A stretch of 64,000 nucleotides of DNA from Scylla paramamosain (Eukaryota; Arthropoda; Malacostraca; Decapoda; Portunidae). The translations under genes were made by a program, and so were the position numbers. Below the pieces are notes generated by a model, which saw only the letters and a list, made by a program, of their open reading frames with translations, was not told the origin of the DNA and searched no databases. Below, in pieces: positions 22,148 to 35,679 of this stretch. The DNA lies in assembly GCF_035594125.1 (NCBI RefSeq), contig NC_087185.1:12616164-12680163 (forward strand). Reading direction: 5' to 3'. The first letter of the stretch is position 1. Each line of letters starts with the position of its first letter.

Positions 22148-24915
22148 AGGAGGGACACTGGCCAAGGGCAACAAAAGTCCAATAAAAAAAAAAAAAATAC
22201 CCACTGAAATGCCAGTCCCAGTGGAAAGTGGACATACAGAAGCAGGCAGGGAGTTCCAGAGTTTACCAGAGAAAGGGATGAATGATTAAGGATACTGGTT
22301 AACTCTTGCGTTAGAGAGGCCGCAGGAGGAGGGGAGGTATGCAGTTAGCAAGATCAGAAGAGCAATTAGCATGAAAATAGCAGTAGAAAACAGGTAGAGA
22401 TGCAACATTGCGGCGATGAGAGAGAGGCTGAAGACAGTCAGTTGGAGGAGAGGAGTTGATGAGACGAAAAACTTTTGATTCCACCCTGTCTAGAAGAGCA
22501 GTATGAGTGGAATCCCCCCAGACATGTGAAACATACTCCATACATGGACGGGTAAGGCCCTTGTACGGAGTTAGCAGCTGGGGGGGTGAGAAAAACTGGC
22601 GGAGACGTCTCAGAACACCTAACTTCAAAGCAGCTGTTTTAGCTAGAGATAGGATGTGAAGTTTCCAGTTAAGATTATAAGTAAAGGACAGACCGAGGAT
22701 GTTCAGTGTAGAAGAGGGGGACAGTTGAATGTCATTGAAGAAGAGGGGATAGTTGTCTGGAAGGTTGTGTCGAGTTGATAGATGGAGGAATTGAGTTTTT
22801 GAGGCATTGAACAATACCAATTTTGCTTTGCCCCAATCAGAAATTTTAAAAAGATCAGAAGTCAAGCGTTCTGTGGCTTCCCTGCCTGAAATGTTTACCT
22901 CCTTAAGAGTTGGACGTCTATGAAAAGACGTGGAAAAGTGCAGGGTGGTATCATCAGCGTAGGAGTGGATAGGACAAGAAGTTTGGTTTAGATCATTAAT
23001 GAATAATAAGAAAAGAGTGGGTGACTGGACAGAACCCTGAGAAACACCACTGTTAATAGATTTAGGAGAAGAACAGTGACCGTCTACCACAGCAGCAATA
23101 GAACGGTCAGAAAGGAAACTTGAGATGAAGTTACAGAGAGAAGGATAGAAGCCGTAGGAGGGTAGTTTGGAAATCAAAGCTTTCTGCCAGACTCTATGAA
23201 AAGCTTTTGATACATCCAAGGCAACAGAAAAAGTTTCACCAAAATCTCTAAAAGAGGATGACCAAGACTCAGTAAGAAAAGCCAGATCACCAGTATAGCG
23301 GCCTTGACAGAACCCATACTGGCGATCAGATAGAAGATTGTGAAGTGATAGATGTTTAAGAATCTTCCTATTGAGGAGAGATTCAAAAACTTTAGATAGG
23401 AAGGAAATTAAAGCAAAAGGACGGTAGTTAAAGGGATTAGAACGGTCACCCTTTTTAGGAACAGGCTGAATGTAGGCAAACTTCCAGCAAGAAGGAAAAG
23501 CAGATGTTTACAGACAGAGCTGAAAGAGTTTGACTAGGCAAGGTGCAAGCACGGAGGCACAGTTTTAGAGAACAATAGGAGGGACCCCATCAGGTCCATA
23601 AGCCTTCCGAGGGTTTAGGCCAGCAAGGGCATGGAAAACATCATTACGAAGAATTTTAATAGGTAGCATGAAGTAGTCAGAGGGTGGAGGAGAGGGAGGA
23701 ACAAGCCCAGAATCGTCCAAGGTAGAGGTTCTAGGAAAGGTTTGAGCGAAGAGTTCAGCTTTAGAAATAGATGTGATAGCAGTTGTGCCATCTGGTTGAA
23801 ATAAAGAAGGGAAAGAAGAAGCAAAGTTACTGGATATATTTTTGGCTAGATGCCAGAAGTCACGAGGGGAGTTAGACCTTGAAAGATTTTGACACTTTCT
23901 ATTAAGGAGTTTTTGGCTAGTTGGAGAACAGACATGGCATGGTTCCGTGCAGAAATATAAGGTGCATGAGATTCTGGTGATGGAAGGCTTAAGTAACTTT
24001 TGTGGGCCACCTCTCTATCATGTATAGCACGAGAACAAGCTGTGTTAAACCAAGGTTTGGAAGGTTTAGGTCGAGAAAAAGAGTGAGGAATGTACGCCTC
24101 CATGCCAGACACTACCACCTCTGTTATGCGCTCAGCACACAAAGACGGGTCTCTGACACGGAAGCAATAGTCATTCCAAAGAAAATCAGCAAAATACTTC
24201 CTCAGGTCCCCCCAATTAGCAGAGGAAAAACGCCAGAGGCAACTTTGCTTAGGGGGGATCCTGAGGAGGGATTGGAGCAATAGGATAAGATACAGATATG
24301 AGATTGTGATCGGAGGAGCCCAACGGAGAAGAAAGGGTGACAGCATATGCAGAAGGATTAGGTCAGAAAAAGGTCGAGAATGTTGAGCGTATCTCCAAGA
24401 CGGTCAGGAATACGAGTAGGGTGTTGCACCAAATGCTCTAGATCGTGGAGGATGGCAAAGTTGAAGGCTAGTTCACCAGGATGGTCAGTGAAGGAAGAGG
24501 AAAGTCAAAGCTGGTGGTGAACACTGAAGTCTCCAAGAATGGAGATCTCTGCAAAAGATAAGAGGGTCAGAATGTGCTGCACTTTGTAAGTTAAGTAGTC
24601 AAAGAATTTTTTATAGTCAGAAAAGGTAGGTGAGAGGTATATAGCACAGATTAATTTACTTTGAGAGTGACTCTGTAGTCGTAGCCAGATGGTGGAAAAC
24701 TGAAGATTCAAGAGCGTGTTCACGAGAGCAGGTTAAGTCATTGCACACATAAAAGCAACATGCAGCTTTGGATCGAAAATGAGGATAGAGAAAGTAGGAG
24801 GGAACAGAAAAGGGGCTACTGTCAGTTGCCTCAGACACCTGAGTTTCAGTGAGGAAAAGAAGATGAGGTTTAGAAGAGGAGAGGTGGTGTTCTACAGATT
24901 GAAAATTAGATCTTA
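22148..24915 (-). mobile_element. LINE-A copy 4, nearly complete, truncated inside the endonuclease
   Basis: The 3' end is at about 22148 (complement of TTGCCCTTGGCCAGTGTCCC, with an A run near 22185). The 5' end stops near 24915 in the endonuclease. Compared with sister copies it has two short deletions near the 3' end (about 22227 and 22318). The longest frame is the RT at 22311-23219. Confidence 0.9.
22311..23219 (-). pseudogene. LINE-A copy 4 reverse transcriptase fragment
   Basis: A 302-residue open stretch. It starts in the catalytic block (here DVSKAFHRVW, His where sisters have Asp), continues through a degraded GVSQGSVQSP block and YADDTTLHFS, and reaches the C-terminal NSSPPTDCLQPLSHRRNVA region. 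The substitutions at FD and PQG suggest an inactive enzyme. Confidence 0.85.
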
Positions 24916-25844
<929 letters not shown>

Positions 25845-27340
25845 CTTGAATGACGAATCGAGTTCACGTGCGCCTTGAATCAAGTGGTTATACTGCACTC
25901 GGGGGTCCATCCACTTCAGTGATACATGAAGAGTCATGGTCATGGCGAAGTTCATGAGATCGATAGATGATATCTTCTTAATACTGACTTTTACCAGCAT
26001 TACTAGAGGGAAATTTGGCGGAGTGTCTAAGACATGGCCCTGTGCTGATCCTATGGCGCAGTCGCTCTCATCCTCACCTGTTTGACAGTCAGACTTGAAA
26101 TCGCACACCTTTTCTAGTGTGATGCACTGTGAGTTGTTGCACGTAAACTGTTTAGGTGTGCATGTGGTTACCAACATCGGCGAGGAGTACGACAACTTTA
26201 CATCCGGTCTATGCCAATCATTGCAAGGGTTTACTGCTGGCTCACCAACAGGATAAAACGTTTTCATACCTAAAGGTACATGAAAAGCAGCAGTGCAGGC
26301 AATATCAATTGGTGATGGAAGTTTTCTTTTTTTTAGACACCAAGTCTTGTTGTTGTAATTCTCCTCCACGATATAGGGTTGCACACCATGTAAGTAAACA
26401 CCGTTTCCTTTATATTGCGTGTCTTTGGTTTGTGCTAAGATGAAATTCAAATAAGAATATAACGTTTCCCCATCATCTTGACAGTGTATCCGAATATTAA
26501 GAAATGAATCAGTTTCAGATTTTTCAGCAAATGAACAAAACTCAAATGATTCTATACCCCAAAACCAGTACCCATCAACATTCACTCCGAGAGGATAAGG
26601 ACGAATACAAGGAAACTTCTGAAGTGTTCTTGCAGAAGCCGGAAGCCACTTAGGTGTCACATTAACCCTTATACCATATAGGTTTTCCACTTCTCCGGAG
26701 AAACAATTATAAATAAGACCTATCCAAGCGGCTGGTTCATTAAGCTGTGGACTTATGCAGAGTTGTGAAGATCTTTTTAGTAATGTTCTGTGTTGTTCCT
26801 GGAAGGAGAAGCTTTGTAACTCTGTCCACATTCCGAAACTTATCATAAGTCGTTGAGTGGCTTTCCAGTTCATCATAGAGGTAACGAGTAACACCTTATC
26901 AGAGTGCAAGGAGTCATCACTGCAAGGTCCATTTGCGTGTTTGTAGACGCCAGCTGAACCATTTTGTATGTTTAATTTCAAACTATCCCAGTGAATGAGC
27001 GGCGTGGCGGCCAGTGATCGACACTTGCCCCAGTCATCCAGCTCAGGAGTAAGAAAGGCAGTGTCCCATAGGGTGAGGAGAGTTATATGACCAGAAAAGG
27101 CTTGCAATTTGTTGTACCCGCCATTCAGCACATCTTGTTCCTGTCCCATTACTAGAAGACCATCCAAAGGAAAAGGTGAAATGACCGCATCCAAGAACAA
27201 CCACTCTCCTGCCAACCACAACAGCAGGCCCGTGGGTTGCACCACCACACATGCTGCATACCATTGTAACGGACGGAACTGATGAATCTTGTTTATAAAA
27301 TTTTCTTCATATCGTACTTGAAGGTATGAAGATGTCACAA
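25845..27340 (-). CDS. Lectin/LDLa/Cys-loop receptor exon (pentraxin end, lectin-like region, LDLa, start of ligand-binding domain)
   Basis: One 1.5 kb exon, open throughout. Order from its 5' side: C-terminal half of a pentraxin-like fold (QWYAACVVV, GHITLLTLWDTAFL, about 27290-27010); a Cys-containing region with C-type-lectin-like features (NWKATQRL...WIGLIYNCF, about 26860-26700, and NNKTWC, about 26350); a canonical LDL-receptor class A module (26163-26060, six Cys with the DESDC calcium-binding end); then about 55 residues of a Cys-loop ligand-binding domain, with SLKWMDPRVQYN as the W-x-D-x-R signature. The donor AAG|GTAAGA lies at 25844; the acceptor TTTTTACAG gives the first base at 27340. 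The product is predicted to be a membrane receptor with a large extracellular lectin-type head. The acceptor is phase-incompatible with the 33492 donor (see findings). Confidence 0.88.
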
Positions 27341-27341
27341 C

Positions 27342-27493
27342 TGTAAAAATAAAAATAAATAAATAAATAAGTAAAAAAAAAAATGTGAATGTACGTATGT
27401 GTATTTGAATATGTATTTGTGGGTGAGTAGATAAGTAGGTGGGTGGGTGAGTATATGCGTGCACATGTGTGTTGGGAGGGGGAAATGTACATA

Positions 27494-27530
<37 letters not shown>

Positions 27531-27535
27531 CTCAG
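27342..27535. repeat. Simple-sequence region in the intron next to the acceptor
   Basis: AAATA-rich sequence, then GTGGGTGA-like repeats, then (GT)n at about 27497-27528. Open frames through it (Thr-His runs) are artefacts. Confidence 0.85.
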
Positions 27536-27746
27536 CATAGTCTTGAAGATTACTTGCTGGACCCGTGATCGCCAGTTCCAACCTCCAGGAGAGCTTAAAG
27601 CTCATGATAGCTCAGTCTATGGACTGAGGCCGGGACCTTTTACAAATCACACACGTCATCCTATTGTTCGAGGAAGACAGCAGCTGCTCGCTCATCAGTG
27701 AAATTTTTTAGTGTGAGCCAGGAGCGAAAAAAGGCTAATCAAAAGA

Positions 27747-27789
27747 TAGCTGGGGAAGATACCAATAAACTTGCGAGCGCGGGTCAGTG

Positions 27790-27877
<88 letters not shown>

Positions 27878-27917
27878 CAGCTGGGGAAGAAACCAATAAA
27901 CTTGCGACCGCCGGTCA

Positions 27918-28006
<89 letters not shown>

Positions 28007-28009
28007 GCC
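27747..28009 (+). repeat. Duplicated 43-bp unit with (AG)n and (TA)n arrays
   Basis: AGCTGGGGAAGA..CCAATAAACTTGCGA with a GGTCAGTG end occurs at about 27749 and again at about 27879. The first is followed by a short TA run and (AG)n to about 27873, the second by (TA)n from 27920 to about 28003. LINE-A copy 5 starts directly after. Confidence 0.88.
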
Positions 28010-31000
28010 CACTGAAATGCCAGTCCCATAAAAGGGTCAAAGCGGTAGTCAAAAATAGACGGATAAGTGTCTTGAAACCTCCCTCTTGAAGAAATTCAAG
28101 TCATAGGAAGGTGGAAATACAGAAGCGGGCAGGAAATTCCAGAGTTTACCAGAGAAAGGGATGAATGATTGAGAATACTGGTTAACTCTTGCGTTGGAGA
28201 GGTGGACAGAAATGGTGTGAGAGAAAGAAGAAAGACTTGTGCAAGGAGGCAACGGAAGGAGGGGAGGCATGCAGTTAGTAAGATCAGAAGGGCAGTTAGC
28301 ATGAAAATAGCGGTAGAAGATAGTTAGAGATGCAACATTCCAGCGGTAAGAAAGAGGCTGAAGACAGTCAGTTAGAGGAGAGGAGTTGATGAGACGAAAA
28401 GCTTTTGATTCCACCCTGTCTAGAAGATCAGTATGAGTGGAACCCCCCCAGACATGTGAAGCATACTCCATACATGGACTGATAAGGCCCTTGTACAGAG
28501 TTAGTAGCTGGAGGAGTGAGAAAAACTGGCGGAGACGTCTCAGAACACCAAACTTCATACAAGCTGTTTTAGCTAGAGATGAGATGTTTCCAGTTCAGTT
28601 GAAGAAGAGGGGATAGTTGTCTGGAAGGTTGTGTTGAGTTGCTAGATGGAGGAATGGAGTTTTGAGGCACTGAACAATACCAAGTTTGATCTGCCCCAAC
28701 CAGAAATTTTAGAGAGATCAGAAGTCAAGCGTTCTGTGGCTTCCCTGCCTGAAATGTTTACCTCCTGAAGAGTTGGACGTCTATGAAAAGACATGGAAAA
28801 GTGCAGGGTGGTATCATCAACGTAGGAGTGGATAGGACAAGAAGTTTGGTTTAGAAGATCATTAATGAATGATAAGAAGAGAGTGAGTGACAGAACAGAA
28901 CCGTGAGGAACACCACTGTTAATAGATTTAAGAGAACAGTGACCGTTTACCGCAGCAGGAATAGAACGATCAGAAAGGAAACTTGAGATGAAGTTACAGA
29001 GAGAAGGACAGAAACTGTAGGAGGGTAGTTTGGAATTCAATGCTTTGTGCCAGACTCTATCAAAAGATTTTGATATGTCCAAGGCAACAGCAAACGTTTC
29101 ACCAAAATCTCTAAAAGAGGATGACCAAAACTCAGTAAGGAAAGCCAGAAGATCACCACTGGAGCAGCCATGTCGGAATCTATACTGGCGATCAGATAGA
29201 AGGTTGTGAAGTGATAGATGTTTAAGAATCTTCCTGTTGAGGATAGATTCAAAAACTTTAGATGGGCAGGAAATTAAAGCAATAGGACGGAAGTTAAAGG
29301 GATTAGAACGGTCACCCTTTTTAGGAACAAGCTGAATGTAGGCAAACTTCCAGCAAGAAGGAAAAGCAGATGTTGACAGACAGAGCTGAAAGAGTTTGAC
29401 TAGGCAAGGTGCAAGCACGGAGGCACAGTTTCGGAGAACAATAAGAGGGACCCCATTAGGTCCATAAGCCTTCCGAGGGTTTAGGCCAGCAAGGGCATGG
29501 AAAACATCATTGCGAAGAATTTTAATAGGTAGCATGAAGTAGTCAGAGGGTGGAGAAGAGGGAGGAACAAGCCCAGAATCGTCCAAGGTAGAGTTTTTAG
29601 CAAAGGTTTGAGCGAAGAGTTCAGCTTTAGAAATAGATGTGATAGCAGTGGTGCCATCTGGTTAAAATAAAGGAGGAAAAGAAGAAGCAAAGTTATTGGA
29701 GATATTTTTGGCTAGATGCCAGAAGTCACTAGGGGAGTCAGATCTTGAAAGGTTTTGACACTTTGTTAATGAAGGAGTTTTTGCCTAGTTGGAGAACAGG
29801 CTTTGCATGGTTCCGGACAGAAATATAAAGTGCATGAGTTTCTGGTGATGGAAGGCTTAAGTACCTTTTGTGGGCCACCTCTCTATCACGTATAGCACGA
29901 GAACAAGCTGTATTAAACCAAGGTTTGAAAGGTTTAGGTCGAGAAAAAGAGTGAGGAATGTACGCCTCGATGCCAGACACTACCACCTCTGTTATGCGCT
30001 CAGCACACAAAGACGGGTCTCTGACACAGAAGCAGTAGTCATTCCAAGGAAAATCAGCAAAATACCTCCTCAGGTCCCACAAACTAGCAGAGGCACCTTT
30101 GCTTAGGGGGATCCTGAGGAGGGATTGGAGCAATAGGACAAGATGATCAAGATATGAATCAAGATATGAGATTGTGATCGGAGGAGCCCAACAGAGAAGA
30201 AAGGGTGACAGCATGAGCAGAAGGATTAGAGGTCAGGAAAAGGTCAAGAATGTTGGGCGTATCTCCAAGACAGTCAGGAATACGAGTAGGGTGTTGCACC
30301 AATTGTTCTAGGTCGTGGAAGATAGCAAAGTTGAAGGCTAGTTCACCACGATAGCCAGTAAAGGGAAAGGAAAGTCAAAGCTGGTGGTGAACATTGAAGT
30401 CTCCAAGAATGGAGATCTCTGCAAAAGGGAAGAGAGTCAGAATGTGCTCCACTTTGGAAGTTAAGTAGTCAAAGTATTTCTTATAGTCAGAGGATTTAGG
30501 TGAGAAGTATACAGCACAGTTAAATTTAGTTTGAGAGTGACTCTGTAGTCGTAGCCAGATGGTAGAAAACTCGGAAGATTCAAGAGCATGGGCACGAGAG
30601 GAGGTTAAATCATTGCGCACATAAACGCAACATCCAGCTTTGGATCGAAAATGAGGATAGAGAAAGTAGGAGGGAACAGAAAAGGGGCTACTGTCAGTTG
30701 CCTCAGATACCTGAGTTTCAGTGAGGAAAAGAAGATGAGGTTTAGAAGAAGAGAGGTGGTGTTCTACAGATTGAAAATTAGATCTTAGACCGCGAATGTT
30801 TCAGAAGTTAATGAAGAAAAAGTTCAGGGGGGTGTCAAGACACTTAGGATCGTCGAAAGAAAGGTAGTCCGACCTGGGGACGTTTATGGTCACCTCCCAG
30901 ATGAGGACTCCGAGGCTGGTGTAGGAGTCGCCATTATAATTTTTAAATTTTTGAGTGAAGGGTGTGTGTGTTATCAGGTGTGGAGGAAGAGATTTGTCTT

Positions 31001-31167
31001 TAGAGAGCAGGCTGTAACTACCCCCTTGTGTTTTGAGACACAAAGGAAAACGTTCAGTGAGGTCACAGCTGGGTTTAATGATAAGTTCACAGCACCCCTT
31101 GAACAGTGCTTTAGACCTCACTGGGAGTAATTATCGTTTCGGCAGATCTTTACTGCCTCCTGCTGAG
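28010..31167 (-). mobile_element. LINE-A copy 5, near full length
   Basis: Runs from the complete 5' end (31167, complement of the GAGGCAG..AGA..CTGCCGAAACG start) to just before the 3' tail, where it is cut at the TA array near 28010. It contains 5' UTR, endonuclease (30620-30375 and around) and RT in several frames. At its 5' end it meets LINE-A copy 6 head to head with no bases between. Confidence 0.9.
28642..29586 (-). pseudogene. LINE-A copy 5 reverse transcriptase (N-terminal two thirds)
   Basis: A 314-residue open stretch with NPRKAYGPNGVP, NFRPIALIS, RHGCSSGDLLAFL, DISKSFDRVW (both Asp present), GVPHGSVLS (His for Gln) and YVDDTTLHFS. It ends by frameshift near 28642. The C-terminal part continues at 28558-28049 in another frame. 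Confidence 0.88.
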
Positions 31168-33238
31168 CGGATAATAGAGGTGATACTGTCTTACATTGAG
31201 GCGTGCATTCCTCACTCTTTTTCTTGACCTAAACTAAAACTTTGGTTTAGCACAGCCTGTTCTCGTGCTATACAGGATACAGAGAGGCCCACAAAGGGTA
31301 CTTGAGCTTTCCATCACCTGAATCTCATGCGCTTTATCTTTCTGCCCGGAATCATGCCAAGTCTGCTCTCCAACTACCCAAAAATTCTTCATTAATAGAA
31401 AGTTCCAAACTCTTTCAAGATCTAACTCTCCTCGTGACTTTTGGCACCTACCTAAAAAAACATCTTAAAAAACTCTTCTTCTTCATCTTTCCCTCCTTTA
31501 TTTCACCCTGATGCCATCACTGCCATCTCATCCATTTCTAAAACAGAACTCTTCGCTCAAACCTTTCCTAAAAATTCTACTTTGGATGAATCAAGGCTTG
31601 TACCTCTCTCTCCTTCACCCTATGAGCACTTCATGCTACCCATTAAAATCCTGTGCAGTAATATTTTCCATGCCCTCGCTGGCCTAAACCCTCGGAAGGC
31701 TTATGGACCTGATGGGGTCCCTCCTATATCTCCGAAACTGTGCCTAAGTGCTTGCACCTTGCCTAGTCAAACTCTTTCAACTCTGTCTATCAACATCTAC
31801 CTTTCTTTCTTACTGGAAGTTTGCCTACATTCAACCTGTTCCTAAAAATTGTGGCCGTTTTAATCCCTCAAACTACCGTCCTGTTCCTTTAATTTCCTGC
31901 CTATCTGAAGTTTTTTAATCTATCCTCAACAGGAAGATTCTTCAACATCGATCACTTCACAACCTTCTATTTGATCGCCAGTATGGATTCCGACAAGGCT
32001 GCTCCAGTGGTGATCTTCTGGCTTTCCTTACTGAGATTCGGTCATCCTCTTTTAGAAATTTTGGTGAAAATTTTGCTGTTGCCTTAGACTAATCAAAAGC
32101 TTTTGATAGAGTCTGGCACAAAGCTTTGATTTCCAAACTACCCTCCTACTGCTTCTATCCTTCTCTCTATAACTTCATCTCAAGTTTCCTTTCTGACCGT
32201 TCTATTGTTGCTGTGGTAGACGGTCACTGTTTTTTTCCTAAATCTATTAACAGTGGTGTTCCTTTCAACCACTCTCTTCCTGTTATTCATCAATGATCTT
32301 CTAAACCAAACTTCTTGTCCCATCCACTCCCACACTGATGATACCACCCTGCAGTTTTCAACCCTTCAGGAAGTAAATAGTTCACGCAGGGAAGCTGCGA
32401 AACGCCTGATGTCTCATTTCTCTAAAATTTCTGACTATGGTAGAGCATTCTTAGTATTGTTCATTGTTTCAAAAACCCAATTCCTCCACTATCAACTCAA
32501 CACAGCCTTCCATACAACTATCCCCTTCCCTTCAATGACACTCAACTGACCCCCTCTTCTACACTAACCATCCTTGATATGTCCTTTACTTATAATCTAC
32601 ACTGGAAAATTCACATCTCATCTCTAGCTAAAATATCTTCTTTGAAGTTCGGGGTTCTGAGTCGTCTCCGCCAGTTTTTCTCACTTCCCCACCCCCCACT
32701 CCAGCTGCTAATTCTGTAAAGGAACCTTATTCGCCCATGTACGGTGTATGCTTCACATGTATGAGGGCGATTTCACTAATACTGCTATTTTAGACAAAGT
32801 GGAATCAAAAGTATTTTGTCTTATCAATCCCTCTCCTCTAACTGATTGTCTTGAGCCTCTTTGCGCTTCTTCTAGCGCTATTTTCATGCTAACTGGTCTT
32901 CTGATCTTGCTAACTTCATGCCTCCCCTCCTCCCGCGGCCTCGCTGCACAAGACTTTCTTCTTTCTCTCACCCCTATTCTGTCCACTTCTGAAATGCAAG
33001 AGTTAACCAGTATTCTCAATCATTCATCCCTTTCTCCGGTAAGCTCTGGAACTCCCTGCCTGCTTCTGTATTTCCTCCTTCCTATGACTTAAACTCTTGG
33101 AAGAGGGAAGTTTCAAGACACTTATCCTTCAATTTTCGATGATTCTCTTGACGTCTCTTTTGGAACTGGCACCTGAGTGGGATTTTTTTTTCCTTTTCTT
33201 GGCCAGTGACCCTCTTACATTAAAAAAAAAAAAAAAAA
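31168..33238 (+). mobile_element. LINE-A copy 6, 5'-truncated
   Basis: Starts in the linker between endonuclease and RT (equivalent to about 3935 of copy 1) and runs to an A tail at about 33221. The RT is degraded: GPDGVPP at about 31700, TAA in place of part of the catalytic block near 32090 (DISKAFD reads D-stop-S-K-A-F-D), loss of most of the PQG block near 32262, and a changed Y-A-D-D (THTDDTTLQF-like) at about 32330. Confidence 0.88.
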
Positions 33239-33491
33239 AAATTCGGCAGTCAATTATCGCTACTTCACATCCCTCCTCGATGCAATGAGTGTGTACTTTA
33301 ACTTTGACAGACAAAAAATATTAGCATTGATGACATTGATGATATTAACTTAGGATGCACAGCTATTAAGAATTTATTATAGAGGATCATATTATTTATT
33401 ATAGAGGAAAAATGGCAGACAATAAAAAGATCACTATTTTTTTTTTTTTACACAATTAACTCAGTTTTATACAAATTGCATCTCTACTTAC

Positions 33492-33735
33492 CCAAGATTA
33501 GATAGTGGGGATTCCCAAAAACAGCGTAACTTAGGATAGTATTAATAGGATAGAAGGTAATGGCTTGAAACCACAGGCAGAGGGTGAAGGTATGGAGTGT
33601 GGTTGGAACGTCGATACTCAGGGCCTCCCTTACCCTCAACTCTAGTCGGGTCTCGTCGTCCGGCACGCCCTTAGGTGCTAGCACGTATACCTGTGACGTC
33701 GCACCGACACCTGCAATCCATCTTGGCTCCTTAAC
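33492..33735 (-). CDS. Receptor gene exon with N-terminal part of a pentraxin-like domain
   Basis: On the minus strand the exon runs from an acceptor (ATTCGCAG|GTTAAGG, first base 33735) to a donor (TTGG|GTAAGT, last base 33492). It encodes SQVYVLAPKG, then HTFTLCLWFQA and NTILSYAVFGNPHYLIL. The F-T-x-C-x-W and T-I-L-S-Y-A motifs are the opening strands of pentraxin/LamG-type lectin folds. The next exon on this strand (27340) begins in the following part of the same fold, so I infer one gene. The exon ends two bases into a codon while the 27340 acceptor needs one, so a short exon is probably missing between them. Signal-peptide exon not found; it would lie further right. Confidence 0.75.
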
Positions 33736-33994
33736 CTGCGAATCTGCGCCATAAATGTATACTGCTTAAAACAACAATCTGCATGATATAAATCAAGTTT
33801 GGTACATTCTACTTTTTGTGCATTCGAATTGCACCGCGAAGAAAGAGGTTATGTATCTGCATTATCCCCATTGCATTTAGTAAATTCACTTTTATATTAG
33901 CAATCTGTCAATCGGTAAACTGCATATGAATTTTTTTATTTTCTAGTGCATGTCTATATACCAATATAATAATTATATACTTCTATAATAACAC

Positions 33995-34050
<56 letters not shown>

Positions 34051-35187
34051 TGTATCTTAGAGAAATGTCACTCTTGTATCAGGTGTGTCTCCCTCGTGGA
34101 GAAACACCTGCGCAAACCTCTCTCCTCCCTTGGATTATGGGCCCATGTTAAGCTGTCCATCTCTGTTTCACCTTCGTTTGATATTTGCCGCTGTTACCCC
34201 TCATGGACCTAAATTTGTAGGAAATAAATAGAAACTGACCTTCTAAGCAGGAGGTAGTCAAGAGTTCGTGCTACACCAAATAAACGGCCAACGCTACAAG
34301 ATATATTTCATTCATCCCTTATACTCCAACCTGAAGGAGGCAGAACGGAGGTCACCCTACCGAGAAGCGATAGCGGTGTTCCAGCCCGGTACATTGTGAT
34401 ACCAACTGTGGGACTGTACATTTGTCACCAGTGGTCGCCGGTACATCTGACTTCGCAGAAATAAATAACCATTCTGAGTAGGATTTTGGTTGCAGTGAAA
34501 CACAGGGTATAGCAGAACTTCATACCTCTAGCGTTTCGACTATGGTTTTCTTACTGTGTTTCATCACCACCACAATCCCACTCACTTGTCCAAATTCATA
34601 CAACATAACCAATTTCATGATGTACTGTACTCCAGTGCTTTTTCTTGCCGCAGTTCACAGCGCCACTATTTAGCAAAGTTTTCTAGGTGTTTTATATTCT
34701 CATAATCACATCTGGTTATGAAGTTTATACTATATTCCGTTCTTATATTCCGTTCTTCTCCAAACAATGAAATTGTTCGAATGAATGAAAGATACACTTA
34801 ATGCGTTCTCCTACTTCTCTTTGTAATCACAATTAAGCACAGAACAATGTGGTCTCGAAACAAAGAGGTATGTTTTGGCACTGCTATAATTTTCTGAAAC
34901 TGACACTTTTATTCTTCTTCCTTTTAGCACTAGCTTCATATGACAGTCACCTCTGAAGGTGTGTGGGATAATTATTGTGGTACTAAATCGATACAAAATA
35001 AAAGTACTGTACCAACCAGCTAGGGATAGAAATTGCAATAATCTTATATCCAAGGAGGATGCACTCCTACAGAAGCAAGCGACGCACACGCAACAGAGTG
35101 CACACGCACACGCGAGCAAGCGACGCACATGCAGAGTGAAGTCGAGCAACCAAGGCTCACCAATATCACAAGATTAGCTGCACTGCT
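33736..35187. other. Non-coding, unassigned; (GTA)n at 33994-34048
   Basis: AT-rich sequence upstream of the first recognised receptor exon. It contains an 18-unit GTA trinucleotide array and no convincing ORF. A promoter or first exon of the receptor could lie here, but nothing supports a position. Confidence 0.5.
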
Positions 35188-35654
<467 letters not shown>

Positions 35655-35679
35655 ATATATATAACACACACACACAGGA

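Noticed and set aside
28010..33238. Twin-priming (5' inversion) to explain the head-to-head LINE-A copies
   Set aside because: The minus copy has its own complete 5' end and most of its 3' end, which a single inverted insertion would not have.
34811..35149. A Cys-rich 112-residue minus-strand ORF
   Set aside because: The Cys/Ala-rich part comes from ACGCACACGC-type low-complexity repeats; no signal of a secreted peptide family.
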